5,942 nt of DNA, from the NCBI GenBank assembly GCA_031287815.1, contig JAITSM010000117.1:1-5942 (forward strand), in the 5' to 3' direction. This stretch comes from Prevotellaceae bacterium (GTDB lineage: Bacteria; Bacteroidota; Bacteroidia; Bacteroidales; UBA932). Below, piece after piece: positions 1-5,942 of the stretch. The stretch's first letter is position 1, and each line of letters starts with the position of its first letter. The position numbers and the translations under genes are program-made. The notes beneath the pieces are model-generated. The model saw only the letters and a program-made list of their open reading frames with translations. It did not search any database and was not told the DNA's origin.

Positions 1-781
1 TAGCTCTTATACATTGGCAGGAACTCCGCCGTTCCTATTGATTGCCTCCAATGGCGCCACGTCGCTCACAGTGCCCGGAACCACCATTGCTACTGCTGCC
101 GTAACGTTTACGCCGGCAATCATAACCGACGCCACAGGTTATCCCGGACTTTGGTGTCCCTACACCGGAACTGACTTATATATGGATGCAACCCATCGTT
201 GCCTCCAACGTCAAAGCGGCGCAGGGAATTGGGAAGCGTGGATAAAAGACACACGGGATAATCACCTTTATCGGATTGTACAAATGCCGACCAATACTTG
301 GTGGATGGCGGAAGATTTAATGTGGGATGGAAAACCCAACCCGACGGCAACCGGTTATACCATTCGTGGTCATGCACGCAGTTGTGGCGCTCATTACGGT
401 TGTGGGCGCTTTTATAATTCCACAGCCACAGGTGCGGGCGCATATTCAGGTAATGCCAACTCAAGACGTACAAATAATGTCTGTCCAACACAATGGGTAA
501 TACCTTCGAGCCGCGAGTTCTGCGATTATGCCACTAGTACACAAAATCCGCAACCCTACTTGGGAACCGCTGAATTAGGCGGACCCGACTCTCATGGATT
601 ATCATTATGGATATGTGCCAGCGAATCGTGGAATTGCGGTACCGTGCACACAGCTTACGTAGCAGGGTCCGGCGCCGTTCATTATTGGTACCGGCCCGCA
701 GGACACGTACCCCCGGCTCCATGCAATGATACGTACGAAGGTGGCGGCTCGCGAAATGTTCGTTGCGTGCGCGATTTGTAA
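1..781 (+). CDS. FISUMP-domain (Fib_succ_major) surface protein, 5'-truncated by window edge
   Basis: The frame is open from nt 2 to a TAA at 779-781, so the gene begins before the window. The TTG at nt 14 is an in-frame Leu codon, not a credible start. The protein carries hallmarks of the Fibrobacter succinogenes major paralogous (FISUMP) domain of Bacteroidetes and Fibrobacter: WCPYTGTDLYMDATH (nt 152-196), WEAWIKDTRDN (230-262), WWMAEDL (299-319), CPTQWVIPSSREF (482-520) and the terminal NVRCVRD (755-775). The region before nt 150 is rich in Thr, Ala and Val and is probably the end of a beta-sandwich or linker. Ten cysteines in about 255 residues suggest a disulfide-bonded extracytoplasmic protein. 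Family members are usually predicted secreted or surface proteins of unknown biochemical function. No T9SS tail follows the domain; any signal peptide or lipobox would lie upstream. It converges on the barrel gene and is not co-transcribed with it. Domain call is confident; function is unknown. Confidence 0.86.
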   Translation, partial: SSYTLAGTPPFLLIASNGATSLTVPGTTIATAAVTFTPAIITDATGYPGLWCPYTGTDLYMDATHRCLQRQSGAGNWEAWIKDTRDNHLYRIVQMPTNTWWMAEDLMWDGKPNPTATGYTIRGHARSCGAHYGCGRFYNSTATGAGAYSGNANSRRTNNVCPTQWVIPSSREFCDYATSTQNPQPYLGTAELGGPDSHGLSLWICASESWNCGTVHTAYVAGSGAVHYWYRPAGHVPPAPCNDTYEGGGSRNVRCVRDL

Positions 782-838
782 TGTTTTAAATAATTGTTTA
801 ACGAAAAAAAATACTGCTCCCAAATAATGCTGCTGCGA

Positions 839-879
839 TTTAAAGTTGTCTTCCGGCGCCAGCAACCTTAAACTTTAAA
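839..879. repeat. AT-rich inverted repeat around a GGCGCCAGC core, between convergent genes
   Basis: TTTAAAGTT at 839-847 is the exact reverse complement of AACTTTAAA at 871-879. The 23-nt interval between them contains GGCGCCAGC (855-863). It could form a weak hairpin in transcripts from either converging gene. It is not a classical intrinsic terminator: the stem is AT-only in its outer 7 bp and no T tract follows directly on either strand. A run of eight T on the minus strand (804-811) lies 27 nt beyond the hairpin. A role in 3'-end formation for the two genes is possible but not shown. The rest of the 127-bp gap holds no visible gene. Confidence 0.5.
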
Positions 880-897
880 CCTGAAACTAAAAAGGCG
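855..897 (+). repeat. Dispersed repeat copy A: GGCGCCAGC, AT-rich spacer, AAAAAGGCG
   Basis: The segment starts with GGCGCCAGC (855-863), continues with a CTTAAACTTTAAACCTGAAACT-like AT-rich stretch, and ends AAAAAGGCG (889-897). The same order and orientation recur at 5885-5934. The spacer is similar in style (A, C and T rich on the + strand) but not identical in sequence or length. The shared layout suggests two diverged members of one intergenic repeat family. The call rests on only two copies in this window. Confidence 0.45.
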
Positions 898-908
898 TAA
901 GCGACTGC

Positions 909-1826
909 CTACTGACTATAACGCCAGCCAAAGGCCAGCCGAATTTTTATTCCTGCCGAAAACAAGTTCACTTCTTTCACATAAGCCGTTTTGGTCGTGG
1001 GGTCGTAGGCTGCCAACAGGCTGTTGTGCACAAATTCACTTGGCTTGGCGGGCTGGTAACTCACCACGCCCGCCGTTTTTTCCGGCGCTACATCCAACAG
1101 CCCGTAGTCCAAATAAACGCCGGTATAGAGCGCCGCGTGTTTCCCCATTGCCCAGCGGGCGCCCGTTTCGGCAGCCGCCGATACATTCAGCCCGAAGTCA
1201 ACAGCGCCTGTCCAGGAAGGGTTCCAAACGGTGGTAAACCCGTGATTAGGCATATTGGTAAACGTTTGGCCGCTCCCGGGAAAATAGCCCGAAGTTTCCA
1301 AACTGGCGGCGGAAGCCTCGTATTTGCCCGAAAGGGCTAATCCCGCCTTGGCGCCTGCCGCCAGATAGAACTTGTGGCGGCCGGCGGTTTGGAATTGCAG
1401 CATCAGCGGAATGTGAATATACGTGGCGCGTTGTGTTTCTTGATAAGCATTCAAGGTACTATTAAAAACCATCGGCTCGGTAGCGCCGCCATACGAATAG
1501 GTTTCGAGGGAGCTTTCGGGTATTCTTGCGAGTAGGGCAGTACGAAAAAACGCCACTTCAGCACCGGTAGCAATGCCCCAGTGCCGATGGAAGAAAAACG
1601 TATAACCTACGCCGCCACTACCACTCAGCTTGTCAGTATAATCTCCGGCAAAAGACACATTGTAACTTCTATAGTCATTCATCAGAAACGCCCGGCTGAG
1701 TGTGCCGTAAATTGAAATTTCATGCCGATGGAATTTGCGGGTTGGCGCCTGTTCCGAGGGGGGCTCCTGCGCCATCGCCGGCGCTATCGTACTTGCCATT
1801 ATCAGGAGTGGTATATATTTTTTCAT
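909..1826 (-). CDS. Outer-membrane beta-barrel protein (Bacteroidetes OMP_b-brl type)
   Basis: A 305-residue protein with a clear Sec signal peptide: positively charged MKK, hydrophobic core, and predicted cleavage after APAMA near residue 19. A short Pro/Glu/Gln-rich linker follows. From about residue 34 to the end there are alternating amphipathic beta strands with aromatic ends and polar loops: HEISIYGTLSRAF, GGVGYTFFFHRHWGIATGAEVAFF, YIHIPLMLQFQ (136-146), KFYLAAGAKAGLALSGKYEA (152-171), HAALYTGVYLDYGL (230-243) and NLFSAGIKIRLAFGWRYSQ at the C-terminus. The YIHIPL...KFYLAAG...G segment resembles the conserved middle of Bacteroidetes outer membrane beta-barrel domains (PF13568-like, the broad group that also includes PorT-like proteins). 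There is no OmpA peptidoglycan-binding domain and no lipobox. It starts 18 nt after the protease stop codon and is probably translated from the same mRNA; no Shine-Dalgarno precedes the ATG, as is usual in Bacteroidetes. Its specific role (pore, adhesin or secretion partner) cannot be read from sequence. Confidence 0.87.
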   Translation of the reverse strand: MKKYIPLLIMASTIAPAMAQEPPSEQAPTRKFHRHEISIYGTLSRAFLMNDYRSYNVSFAGDYTDKLSGSGGVGYTFFFHRHWGIATGAEVAFFRTALLARIPESSLETYSYGGATEPMVFNSTLNAYQETQRATYIHIPLMLQFQTAGRHKFYLAAGAKAGLALSGKYEASAASLETSGYFPGSGQTFTNMPNHGFTTVWNPSWTGAVDFGLNVSAAAETGARWAMGKHAALYTGVYLDYGLLDVAPEKTAGVVSYQPAKPSEFVHNSLLAAYDPTTKTAYVKEVNLFSAGIKIRLAFGWRYSQ

Positions 1827-1844
1827 GTGATTTCGTCGTTGAAT

Positions 1845-4800
1845 TTATTCTATGACTATTTTTATGGTGTAAGCGCCCGCCCGTAAAACGTATAATCCTG
1901 CCGGCAACCCCGACACATCAATGGCCTGAATACGCGCCGAGGGGTAGCTGCGCACAAGGGTTCCGTTCAGGTTAATCAAATCGGTTTGCTTTGCGGTTTT
2001 CCACTGCGGGTTTTCAATCGTGAGTGTGTGGCGGGCAGGGTTCGGATAGGCGAGCAGCCCTGCCGGCTGCGCTTCGGCAGGCGTTACCTGTAGCTCGCGG
2101 CAAACCGGCAATGTTTGCCCGTTGGTGGTGAGCAGCACATTGTAGCGGTCGGAAGCCGGCGGCGGAGTGCGGAAGTACAGGTACGGGCCTGTTTCGTTCG
2201 CCATGGGCTGCCCGTTCCGCGTCCATTGGAAGCCGGAGAATGTGTATCCGCCGTTGGTGGAGGTATTCAGGTTTACCGCCAGCACATCGTCCCAATAGCG
2301 GCGGATAATGGAGGCGTCGAACAGGCGGGCGATGGCAATGGTATAATCCTTTGTACTGAATCCATCTTCAGAAACCGCCTGAATCACCAGCGTGGTAACG
2401 CCCGGATTGACCGTCAGCGGGAAATGCACCGGGTGATTATTGAGCATATAATCCACCGTAACGCCGGGCGGCGGCGTGGCGCTCACGGTAATGTCATTAA
2501 CCTCGCAAGGCAAGGTAACGGTGTAGGCCGTAAGGAGGGGATTAAACGGTGGCGTCAGGCCGGTTGCCGTAATATCAATCAGCAAAGCCTCCGTTGCCGT
2601 CGTTACCGCCAATCCTGCGCTTGCCGGGCTTGCCTTGTGCGTGGCTGTTTCCAGATAGTAAGCAAAGAAATAATAGGTAGTATTCGGCGAGAGGCCGGTA
2701 AATGCGGGGCTGTCCTGCCAATTGCCGCTCGAGGTGGCGGGCGCGCTATTGGTAGCTGCGCTCGCATATTTCGCGTTAGCGATGGGTTTTAACGTGATGC
2801 TTATCGACGTTTTATTCTCCTGCTCGGGCGTTGCCGGAGCGGCCTGTGGCGCTTTTGCCACTGCGCCTGTAGCGACGGAAGTAACGCTGCCCTCCGTGTT
2901 AGCCGCCGTTACCGTTACGGTAATTGTTGCAGCAATATCAGCCTGCGCAAGGGTATAATTTGCGCCGGTGGCGTCGGATATAATGGTATTGTTGCGTTTC
3001 CACTGGTAAGAAAGCGTTCCCAACGCTACGCTTGGCGTGGAGATAAGCCCCGAAGTGATGGCCCACAGCGTTTCTCCAAATACGGCGTTGCCGGAAATGG
3101 TCACGGCGCCGCCTAACACAGGCGGGCTGCTCCGTACCACCGTTACCGTATAGGTCTTCTCGGCAGTTCCGTTTTCTGCCGTTACCTTTAAATTAAACGT
3201 ATTATTTCCACTGCTTAATAGCTGGTTTTCTATATTGGTAAACTTCGCCCGCTTATGGTTGGCTTCGCCGATGATGGAAATTTCATTGGTTGCAGTGCCT
3301 GCAACGGCGGTATAATTTGTAACCGCTGAAGAGAAAGCCGGCGTTAATGTAAGCGGCGTTTGCGCCTGCGCGTCTTTTACGACCAGGCTTTTCAGGGTGG
3401 CGTCAGAAGAATAGACAGGCGATGCTACGGTGAAATAAATGACATTTCCAATATCGTTCCATCCACTATCATAATAGTAAACCCTAGCCCTGTATTGAAC
3501 GCCCACTTCTAAAAAGTCTATAGGATTATTGAATTGGATACTTTTTGTTTCATTTTTCTCTATGGATATTTTTGTTTGTCCAAAAGAGCCTATGCTGCTG
3601 TTACCGGTGGTAGGGAAAACAAATACATTAATTACATCGTCAAATAATCCGCCTGTATTTTTTATTTGCACCGTTAAATTGGGCGTATTCTGCGGCACAG
3701 CGCTGCTTCCATTTTGGAATGAAGGCGTGCCCACTAACGAAAGCGAGGGAGAAGTTGTCGGCGGCGCCTTTACCGCTATGTTCGTTACGGCATTGCCCAA
3801 CTGTGCATCCGGCGTGCCTCCCGGCACATTGTCCGGGTCATACCAAAGCGAGAGCGAATAATTGCCGGGCGTCAACGTTACCATGCCCGAAAACCCGATG
3901 GTCCTGGTCGTGCCTGCGGGAATAACCACCGGGTCGGTGGTTACCGTTTGGGAGCCCAACCGGATGCGCATGCTGGAATTATAATCCCCCGCGCCGCTAT
4001 TGGCGATTTCGGCCTCAAAGCTTCCTGTTTTGTTTTGGTAGAGATTCCCCACTGTTGTTAACGATTTTAGCGATAAATTCGGCTTCACCGCTTCGCCGGT
4101 TAAAGTAACCTGGCCGTTTTGTCCAACCACCACCCGGATATACCGGTCTCCGTTTATTCCGGGAATGATAGACGGTATGCCCGACGTCTCGCTGTAGGCC
4201 GGATACAGTGTATATGTCCCGGCCGGCAAACCGGACGGAAGCGAATAACCCGAAGTAAGCAGCGAATACGGAGTAGTATAATGATAACCGGCTTGCAATC
4301 CCATATTCCGGCTTGCCGTTTTATGGTCGCGATAAGAACCATCCTGGTTATACAGCAACACGCCAAGATAGGCGGAGGCAATAGTCGAAACGCCGGTATT
4401 CGTCAAATCCCCTGCCGTGACATTGAACGATTCGGTGACATTATTTAACGAGGGCTTGCCGGCCGAAAACGTTGATAATCCTAACTGAATAGCCGGTTGC
4501 CCGCCGCTACCGCCCTGATTGCGTTGGATGCCGGTAATAATCTCCTGCCCGGTGTTATAGCCGCCCGACCCGCCGCCAATGCCCAGCGTGCCCGGATTGA
4601 GCGCCGAAATTTCAAAATAACCGTCGGAACTGCCGCCCCATCCCCAGTTAAAGTGGAACAGGTCGTCCGCATCATATCCGTCGCAAACGAACGCATGCCC
4701 GCCGCCGTCCCCACTCCCTGAATAATAAACCGGCCGGCCGGCTCTTATTTCGGTTTTAAGCAAAGCTATCCATGCGGCGTAGGGGTAATAATCTCTATTA

Positions 4801-5711
4801 CGATAGGCAACGCCCGCATCATAATTGAAATAGGCTTTCAACGCTTGCGCCACATCAAAGGAATAAGCGGCGCTTCCGCCGTCCGCCGGGATATTATAAT
4901 CCATTTTTACACTGGCGCCGCAATGATACATTAAAGTAGCCACCGCATCCGCCGGCGCACCCGAAGCAGACGAAGCGTAGGTATTGGCCATGCTGTTCCA
5001 GCCATAGGTTGAGCCGGAAAGGGCGGGAATAGATATTTTCCTTGTTCCGGTTGTATAACCCGGAATGGTTACGGTGCGGGAGGCCGGATAGTTGTGGTAT
5101 TTCATAATCTGCGCCATCGCGGTGGCCACGCAGCCGGTAACCGTGCGCTCGTTGGCAACCTTCGGGCACAAATTATTATACGGCGCGTCCTGGTTCCACT
5201 TTGTTTTCACCAGCGGATCGACATAGTCGCCGGAAGCCGTAGGGATAAGGCGGTCATTGCTATCGAGGGCATTCCACGCCGCTTTGGTGGGCGCATCCTG
5301 CGAAACGCCGTTTTCGATGGCTTCGGCAATTTCCTGCGCCAGCGTTCCCATCCAGTAGGCCAAATTTGGGTTGCTTTCGTCATACGTTCCCTCATCGGAA
5401 TAACCCAGCACGGGCTTTGCCACATCATCGCCCGCCACAATAATAAATCCCCCGTCGCCGTTCATTGTAAAGACATAGTAGAGGGGCTCCTCCTGTTGCG
5501 CGGCGTTTTGCAGGCCGGAACGGTGGCGTTGCAGTGGTTTGGAAACCGTGCGGCTGAGCCGGACATCTTTGCGGGCCGACAGGCGGGGCGTGGTACGTGC
5601 ATACATCCGGGCGATTTTTTCCGCCTTTTCAATGTTTACGCGTTCCGCTTTGGCCGGAAAAAATAATAAGGCAACGCCTGTCAAAGCCAAAAACAACCGA
5701 ATCTTTTTCAT
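1845..5711 (-). CDS. Secreted C10-family (streptopain/SpeB-like) cysteine protease with T9SS sorting domain
   Basis: A complete 1288-residue protein. Residues 1-22 are a Sec signal peptide (MKK start, hydrophobic core, cleavage after AKA). Residues about 24-150 match a Spi/SpeB-type inhibitory propeptide (IEKAEKIARMYA; PLYYVFTMNGDGGFIIVAGDD; VLGYSDEG). The catalytic domain (about 160-397) carries TGCVATAMAQIMKYHNYP with nucleophile Cys194 (codon 5130-5132), GGHAFVCDGYD with His339 (codon 4695-4697), and FNWGWGGSSDGYF with Trp356/Trp358. All key C10 residues are present, so it is probably an active endopeptidase released by propeptide removal. Then come beta-sandwich domains: about 405-540 unassigned, 543-648 and 653-764 CARDB-like, 767-860 cadherin-like, 863-954 Ig-like (SYQWKRNNTIISDATGANYT), 955-1040 FnIII-like, 1043-1129 cadherin-like, and 1130-1212 Ig/PKD-like. 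Residues about 1217-1288 are a T9SS type A sorting domain (LLAYPNPA, NGTLVRS, LPAGLYVLRAG, ending KIVIE), normally removed on export. It is longer than most C10 enzymes because of the accessory domains, which probably bind surfaces or substrate. It is first gene of a likely operon with the barrel gene. Part of the second CARDB-like domain is markedly AT-rich. Confidence 0.97.
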   Translation of the reverse strand: MKKIRLFLALTGVALLFFPAKAERVNIEKAEKIARMYARTTPRLSARKDVRLSRTVSKPLQRHRSGLQNAAQQEEPLYYVFTMNGDGGFIIVAGDDVAKPVLGYSDEGTYDESNPNLAYWMGTLAQEIAEAIENGVSQDAPTKAAWNALDSNDRLIPTASGDYVDPLVKTKWNQDAPYNNLCPKVANERTVTGCVATAMAQIMKYHNYPASRTVTIPGYTTGTRKISIPALSGSTYGWNSMANTYASSASGAPADAVATLMYHCGASVKMDYNIPADGGSAAYSFDVAQALKAYFNYDAGVAYRNRDYYPYAAWIALLKTEIRAGRPVYYSGSGDGGGHAFVCDGYDADDLFHFNWGWGGSSDGYFEISALNPGTLGIGGGSGGYNTGQEIITGIQRNQGGSGGQPAIQLGLSTFSAGKPSLNNVTESFNVTAGDLTNTGVSTIASAYLGVLLYNQDGSYRDHKTASRNMGLQAGYHYTTPYSLLTSGYSLPSGLPAGTYTLYPAYSETSGIPSIIPGINGDRYIRVVVGQNGQVTLTGEAVKPNLSLKSLTTVGNLYQNKTGSFEAEIANSGAGDYNSSMRIRLGSQTVTTDPVVIPAGTTRTIGFSGMVTLTPGNYSLSLWYDPDNVPGGTPDAQLGNAVTNIAVKAPPTTSPSLSLVGTPSFQNGSSAVPQNTPNLTVQIKNTGGLFDDVINVFVFPTTGNSSIGSFGQTKISIEKNETKSIQFNNPIDFLEVGVQYRARVYYYDSGWNDIGNVIYFTVASPVYSSDATLKSLVVKDAQAQTPLTLTPAFSSAVTNYTAVAGTATNEISIIGEANHKRAKFTNIENQLLSSGNNTFNLKVTAENGTAEKTYTVTVVRSSPPVLGGAVTISGNAVFGETLWAITSGLISTPSVALGTLSYQWKRNNTIISDATGANYTLAQADIAATITVTVTAANTEGSVTSVATGAVAKAPQAAPATPEQENKTSISITLKPIANAKYASAATNSAPATSSGNWQDSPAFTGLSPNTTYYFFAYYLETATHKASPASAGLAVTTATEALLIDITATGLTPPFNPLLTAYTVTLPCEVNDITVSATPPPGVTVDYMLNNHPVHFPLTVNPGVTTLVIQAVSEDGFSTKDYTIAIARLFDASIIRRYWDDVLAVNLNTSTNGGYTFSGFQWTRNGQPMANETGPYLYFRTPPPASDRYNVLLTTNGQTLPVCRELQVTPAEAQPAGLLAYPNPARHTLTIENPQWKTAKQTDLINLNGTLVRSYPSARIQAIDVSGLPAGLYVLRAGAYTIKIVIE

Positions 5712-5739
5712 GGGCTATGCGGTTTGTAATACTGTTAGA

Positions 5740-5771
5740 CAAAGATATATTTTTTATTCGATAACGCCAAA
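5740..5771 (-). promoter_or_regulatory. Bacteroidetes-type sigma-ABfr promoter for the protease-barrel operon
   Basis: On the minus strand TATCTTTG (5747-5740) matches the Bacteroidetes -7 consensus TAnnTTTG at every defined base. TTTG (5771-5768) matches the -33 element, with a 20-bp spacer that is AT-rich in its downstream half. The predicted transcription start is near 5735, giving a leader of about 24 nt before the ATG at 5711. That leader (ACAGTATTACAAACCGCATAGCCC type) has no Shine-Dalgarno sequence. No further promoter is evident in the 18-nt gap before the barrel gene. Elements are read directly; promoter activity is inferred. Confidence 0.68.
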
Positions 5772-5826
5772 TTAACAGCAGCCACCCCAGGGTCGACGCA
5801 TTTCGATTTTGATAAGTTCTAAAAGG

Positions 5827-5847
5827 AAGCCCCGAAGGGGCTTTTTT
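5827..5847. terminator. Rho-independent terminator hairpin, probably bidirectional
   Basis: AAGCCCC (5827-5833) pairs with GGGGCTT (5837-5843) around the loop GAA. On the + strand it is followed by a continuous T run (5842-5847), the canonical intrinsic form. On the minus strand it is preceded by the A run and followed by TTCCTTTT, a weaker U tract. No + strand gene ends here inside the window: the nearest upstream gene is the divergently placed protease start. The natural client is therefore a leftward gene lying beyond the right edge, with the hairpin shielding the protease promoter from read-through. The T run overlaps the base of the long inverted repeat that follows. Confidence 0.65.
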
Positions 5848-5930
5848 GAGTTAAGAACTAAAAGTTAAGAACTAAAAGTTAGCTGGCGCCAGCACTTTTA
5901 ACTTTTAGTTTTTAGTTCTTAACTCAAAAA
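5843..5930. repeat. Long imperfect inverted repeat centred on palindrome GCTGGCGCCAGC
   Basis: The outer arms 5843-5863 and 5910-5930 are perfectly complementary over 21 bp (T5 then GAGTTAAGAACTAAAA, against TTTTAGTTCTTAACTC then A5). An inner pair, 5871-5881 and 5899-5909, adds 11 perfect bp (ACTAAAAGTTA against TAACTTTTAGT). A 7-nt bulge (5864-5870) lies on the left side only. The apex holds the 12-bp perfect palindrome GCTGGCGCCAGC (5882-5893), which can itself fold as GCTG-GCGC-CAGC. The left arm contains two exact tandem copies of GTTAAGAACTAAAA (5850-5863 and 5864-5877) and the start of a third; the bulge is explained by half a unit of this tandem repeat. No coding potential is evident, so a MITE/REP-like or slippage-generated element is possible. 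Confidence 0.9.
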
Positions 5931-5942
5931 GGCGCCAGCCCA
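5885..5942 (+). repeat. Dispersed repeat copy B: GGCGCCAGC, AT-rich spacer, AAAAAGGCGCCAGCC, cut by window edge
   Basis: GGCGCCAGC at 5885-5893 is followed by an AT-rich spacer of ACTTTTA / ACTTTTAG / TTTTTAG / TTCTTAACTC type, then AAAAA and a second GGCGCCAGC at 5931-5939. The order GGCGCCAGC, AT-rich spacer, AAAAAGGCG is the same as at 855-897 and in the same orientation. The repeat probably continues past the right edge. It overlaps the right half of the long inverted repeat. Confidence 0.5.

Noticed and set aside
14..16. TTG as a start codon for the first gene
   Set aside because: The frame stays open to the window edge, the residue sits in continuous protein-like sequence, and there is no signal peptide after it; the gene is simply truncated.
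120..491. 123-codon open frame on - strand opposite the FISUMP gene
   Set aside because: The + frame carries conserved FISUMP motifs throughout this span; the antisense product has no recognisable features.
804..840. Intrinsic terminator for the barrel gene using the eight-T run on the minus strand
   Set aside because: No stable GC stem directly precedes the T run; the nearest inverted repeat (839-879) is 27 nt away.
2115..2792. 225-codon open frame on + strand antisense to the protease C-terminal domains
   Set aside because: Arg/Gly-rich composition typical of a shadow frame, no start context, promoter or family signature, and it overlaps clear cadherin-like and FnIII-like coding sequence on the other strand.
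5094..5666. 190-codon open frame on + strand antisense to the protease propeptide and catalytic region
   Set aside because: It lies wholly opposite a gene with unmistakable C10 motifs, has no recognisable domain, and is explained by GC-biased codons in the real gene leaving the antisense frame open.
5772..5801. Nine-codon ORF on - strand (MRRPWGGCC) just upstream of the -33 promoter element
   Set aside because: It ends before the predicted transcription start, so it would not act as a leader peptide of the protease mRNA, and there is no independent support for translation.
5850..5881. Possible CRISPR-like array from repeated GTTAAGAACTAAAA
   Set aside because: Only two full contiguous copies with no spacers, 14 bp in size and AT-rich; it is a tandem repeat within an inverted repeat, not a CRISPR array.

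Overview
The window reads as chromosomal DNA of a Bacteroidota bacterium, most likely order Bacteroidales. Four things point there: a type IX secretion (T9SS) C-terminal sorting domain, a FISUMP-type (Fib_succ_major) surface domain, a Bacteroidetes-style promoter (TTTG followed 20 bp later by TAnnTTTG), and start codons without a Shine-Dalgarno sequence. A T9SS cargo protein argues against classical gut Bacteroides species, which generally lack T9SS. It fits Porphyromonas-, Tannerella-, Prevotella- or Dysgonomonas-like relatives or uncultured gut lineages. The genus cannot be fixed from this sequence.

Layout. (1) Positions 1-781, + strand: the 3' part of a cysteine-rich extracytoplasmic protein ending in a FISUMP domain; its start lies outside the window. 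(2) Positions 782-908: a 127-bp convergent intergenic gap with an AT-rich inverted repeat around a GGCGCCAGC core. (3) Positions 909-1826, - strand: an outer-membrane beta-barrel protein with a signal peptide. (4) Positions 1845-5711, - strand: a complete 1288-residue secreted cysteine protease of family C10 (streptopain/SpeB, interpain type), with signal peptide, inhibitory propeptide, intact catalytic domain, a long chain of beta-sandwich domains and a T9SS type A sorting domain. (5) Positions 5712-5942: an intergenic region with the protease promoter, a GC-rich terminator hairpin and a very long imperfect inverted repeat centred on GCTGGCGCCAGC, cut by the window edge.

The protease and the barrel protein are 18 nt apart, share a strand and have one recognisable promoter (5740-5771), so they probably form a two-gene operon. 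The inferred picture is a protease exported by Sec, moved across the outer membrane by T9SS and probably attached to the surface, made together with an outer-membrane barrel of unknown function. No C10-type inhibitor gene lies between or after them within the window.

The window looks mostly like ordinary Bacteroidales accessory surface/secretion biology. The features least explained by standard annotation are the GGCGCCAGC-centred repeats on both sides of the operon, the 88-bp hairpin at 5843-5930, and a sharply AT-rich segment inside the protease gene that ends at a domain boundary.
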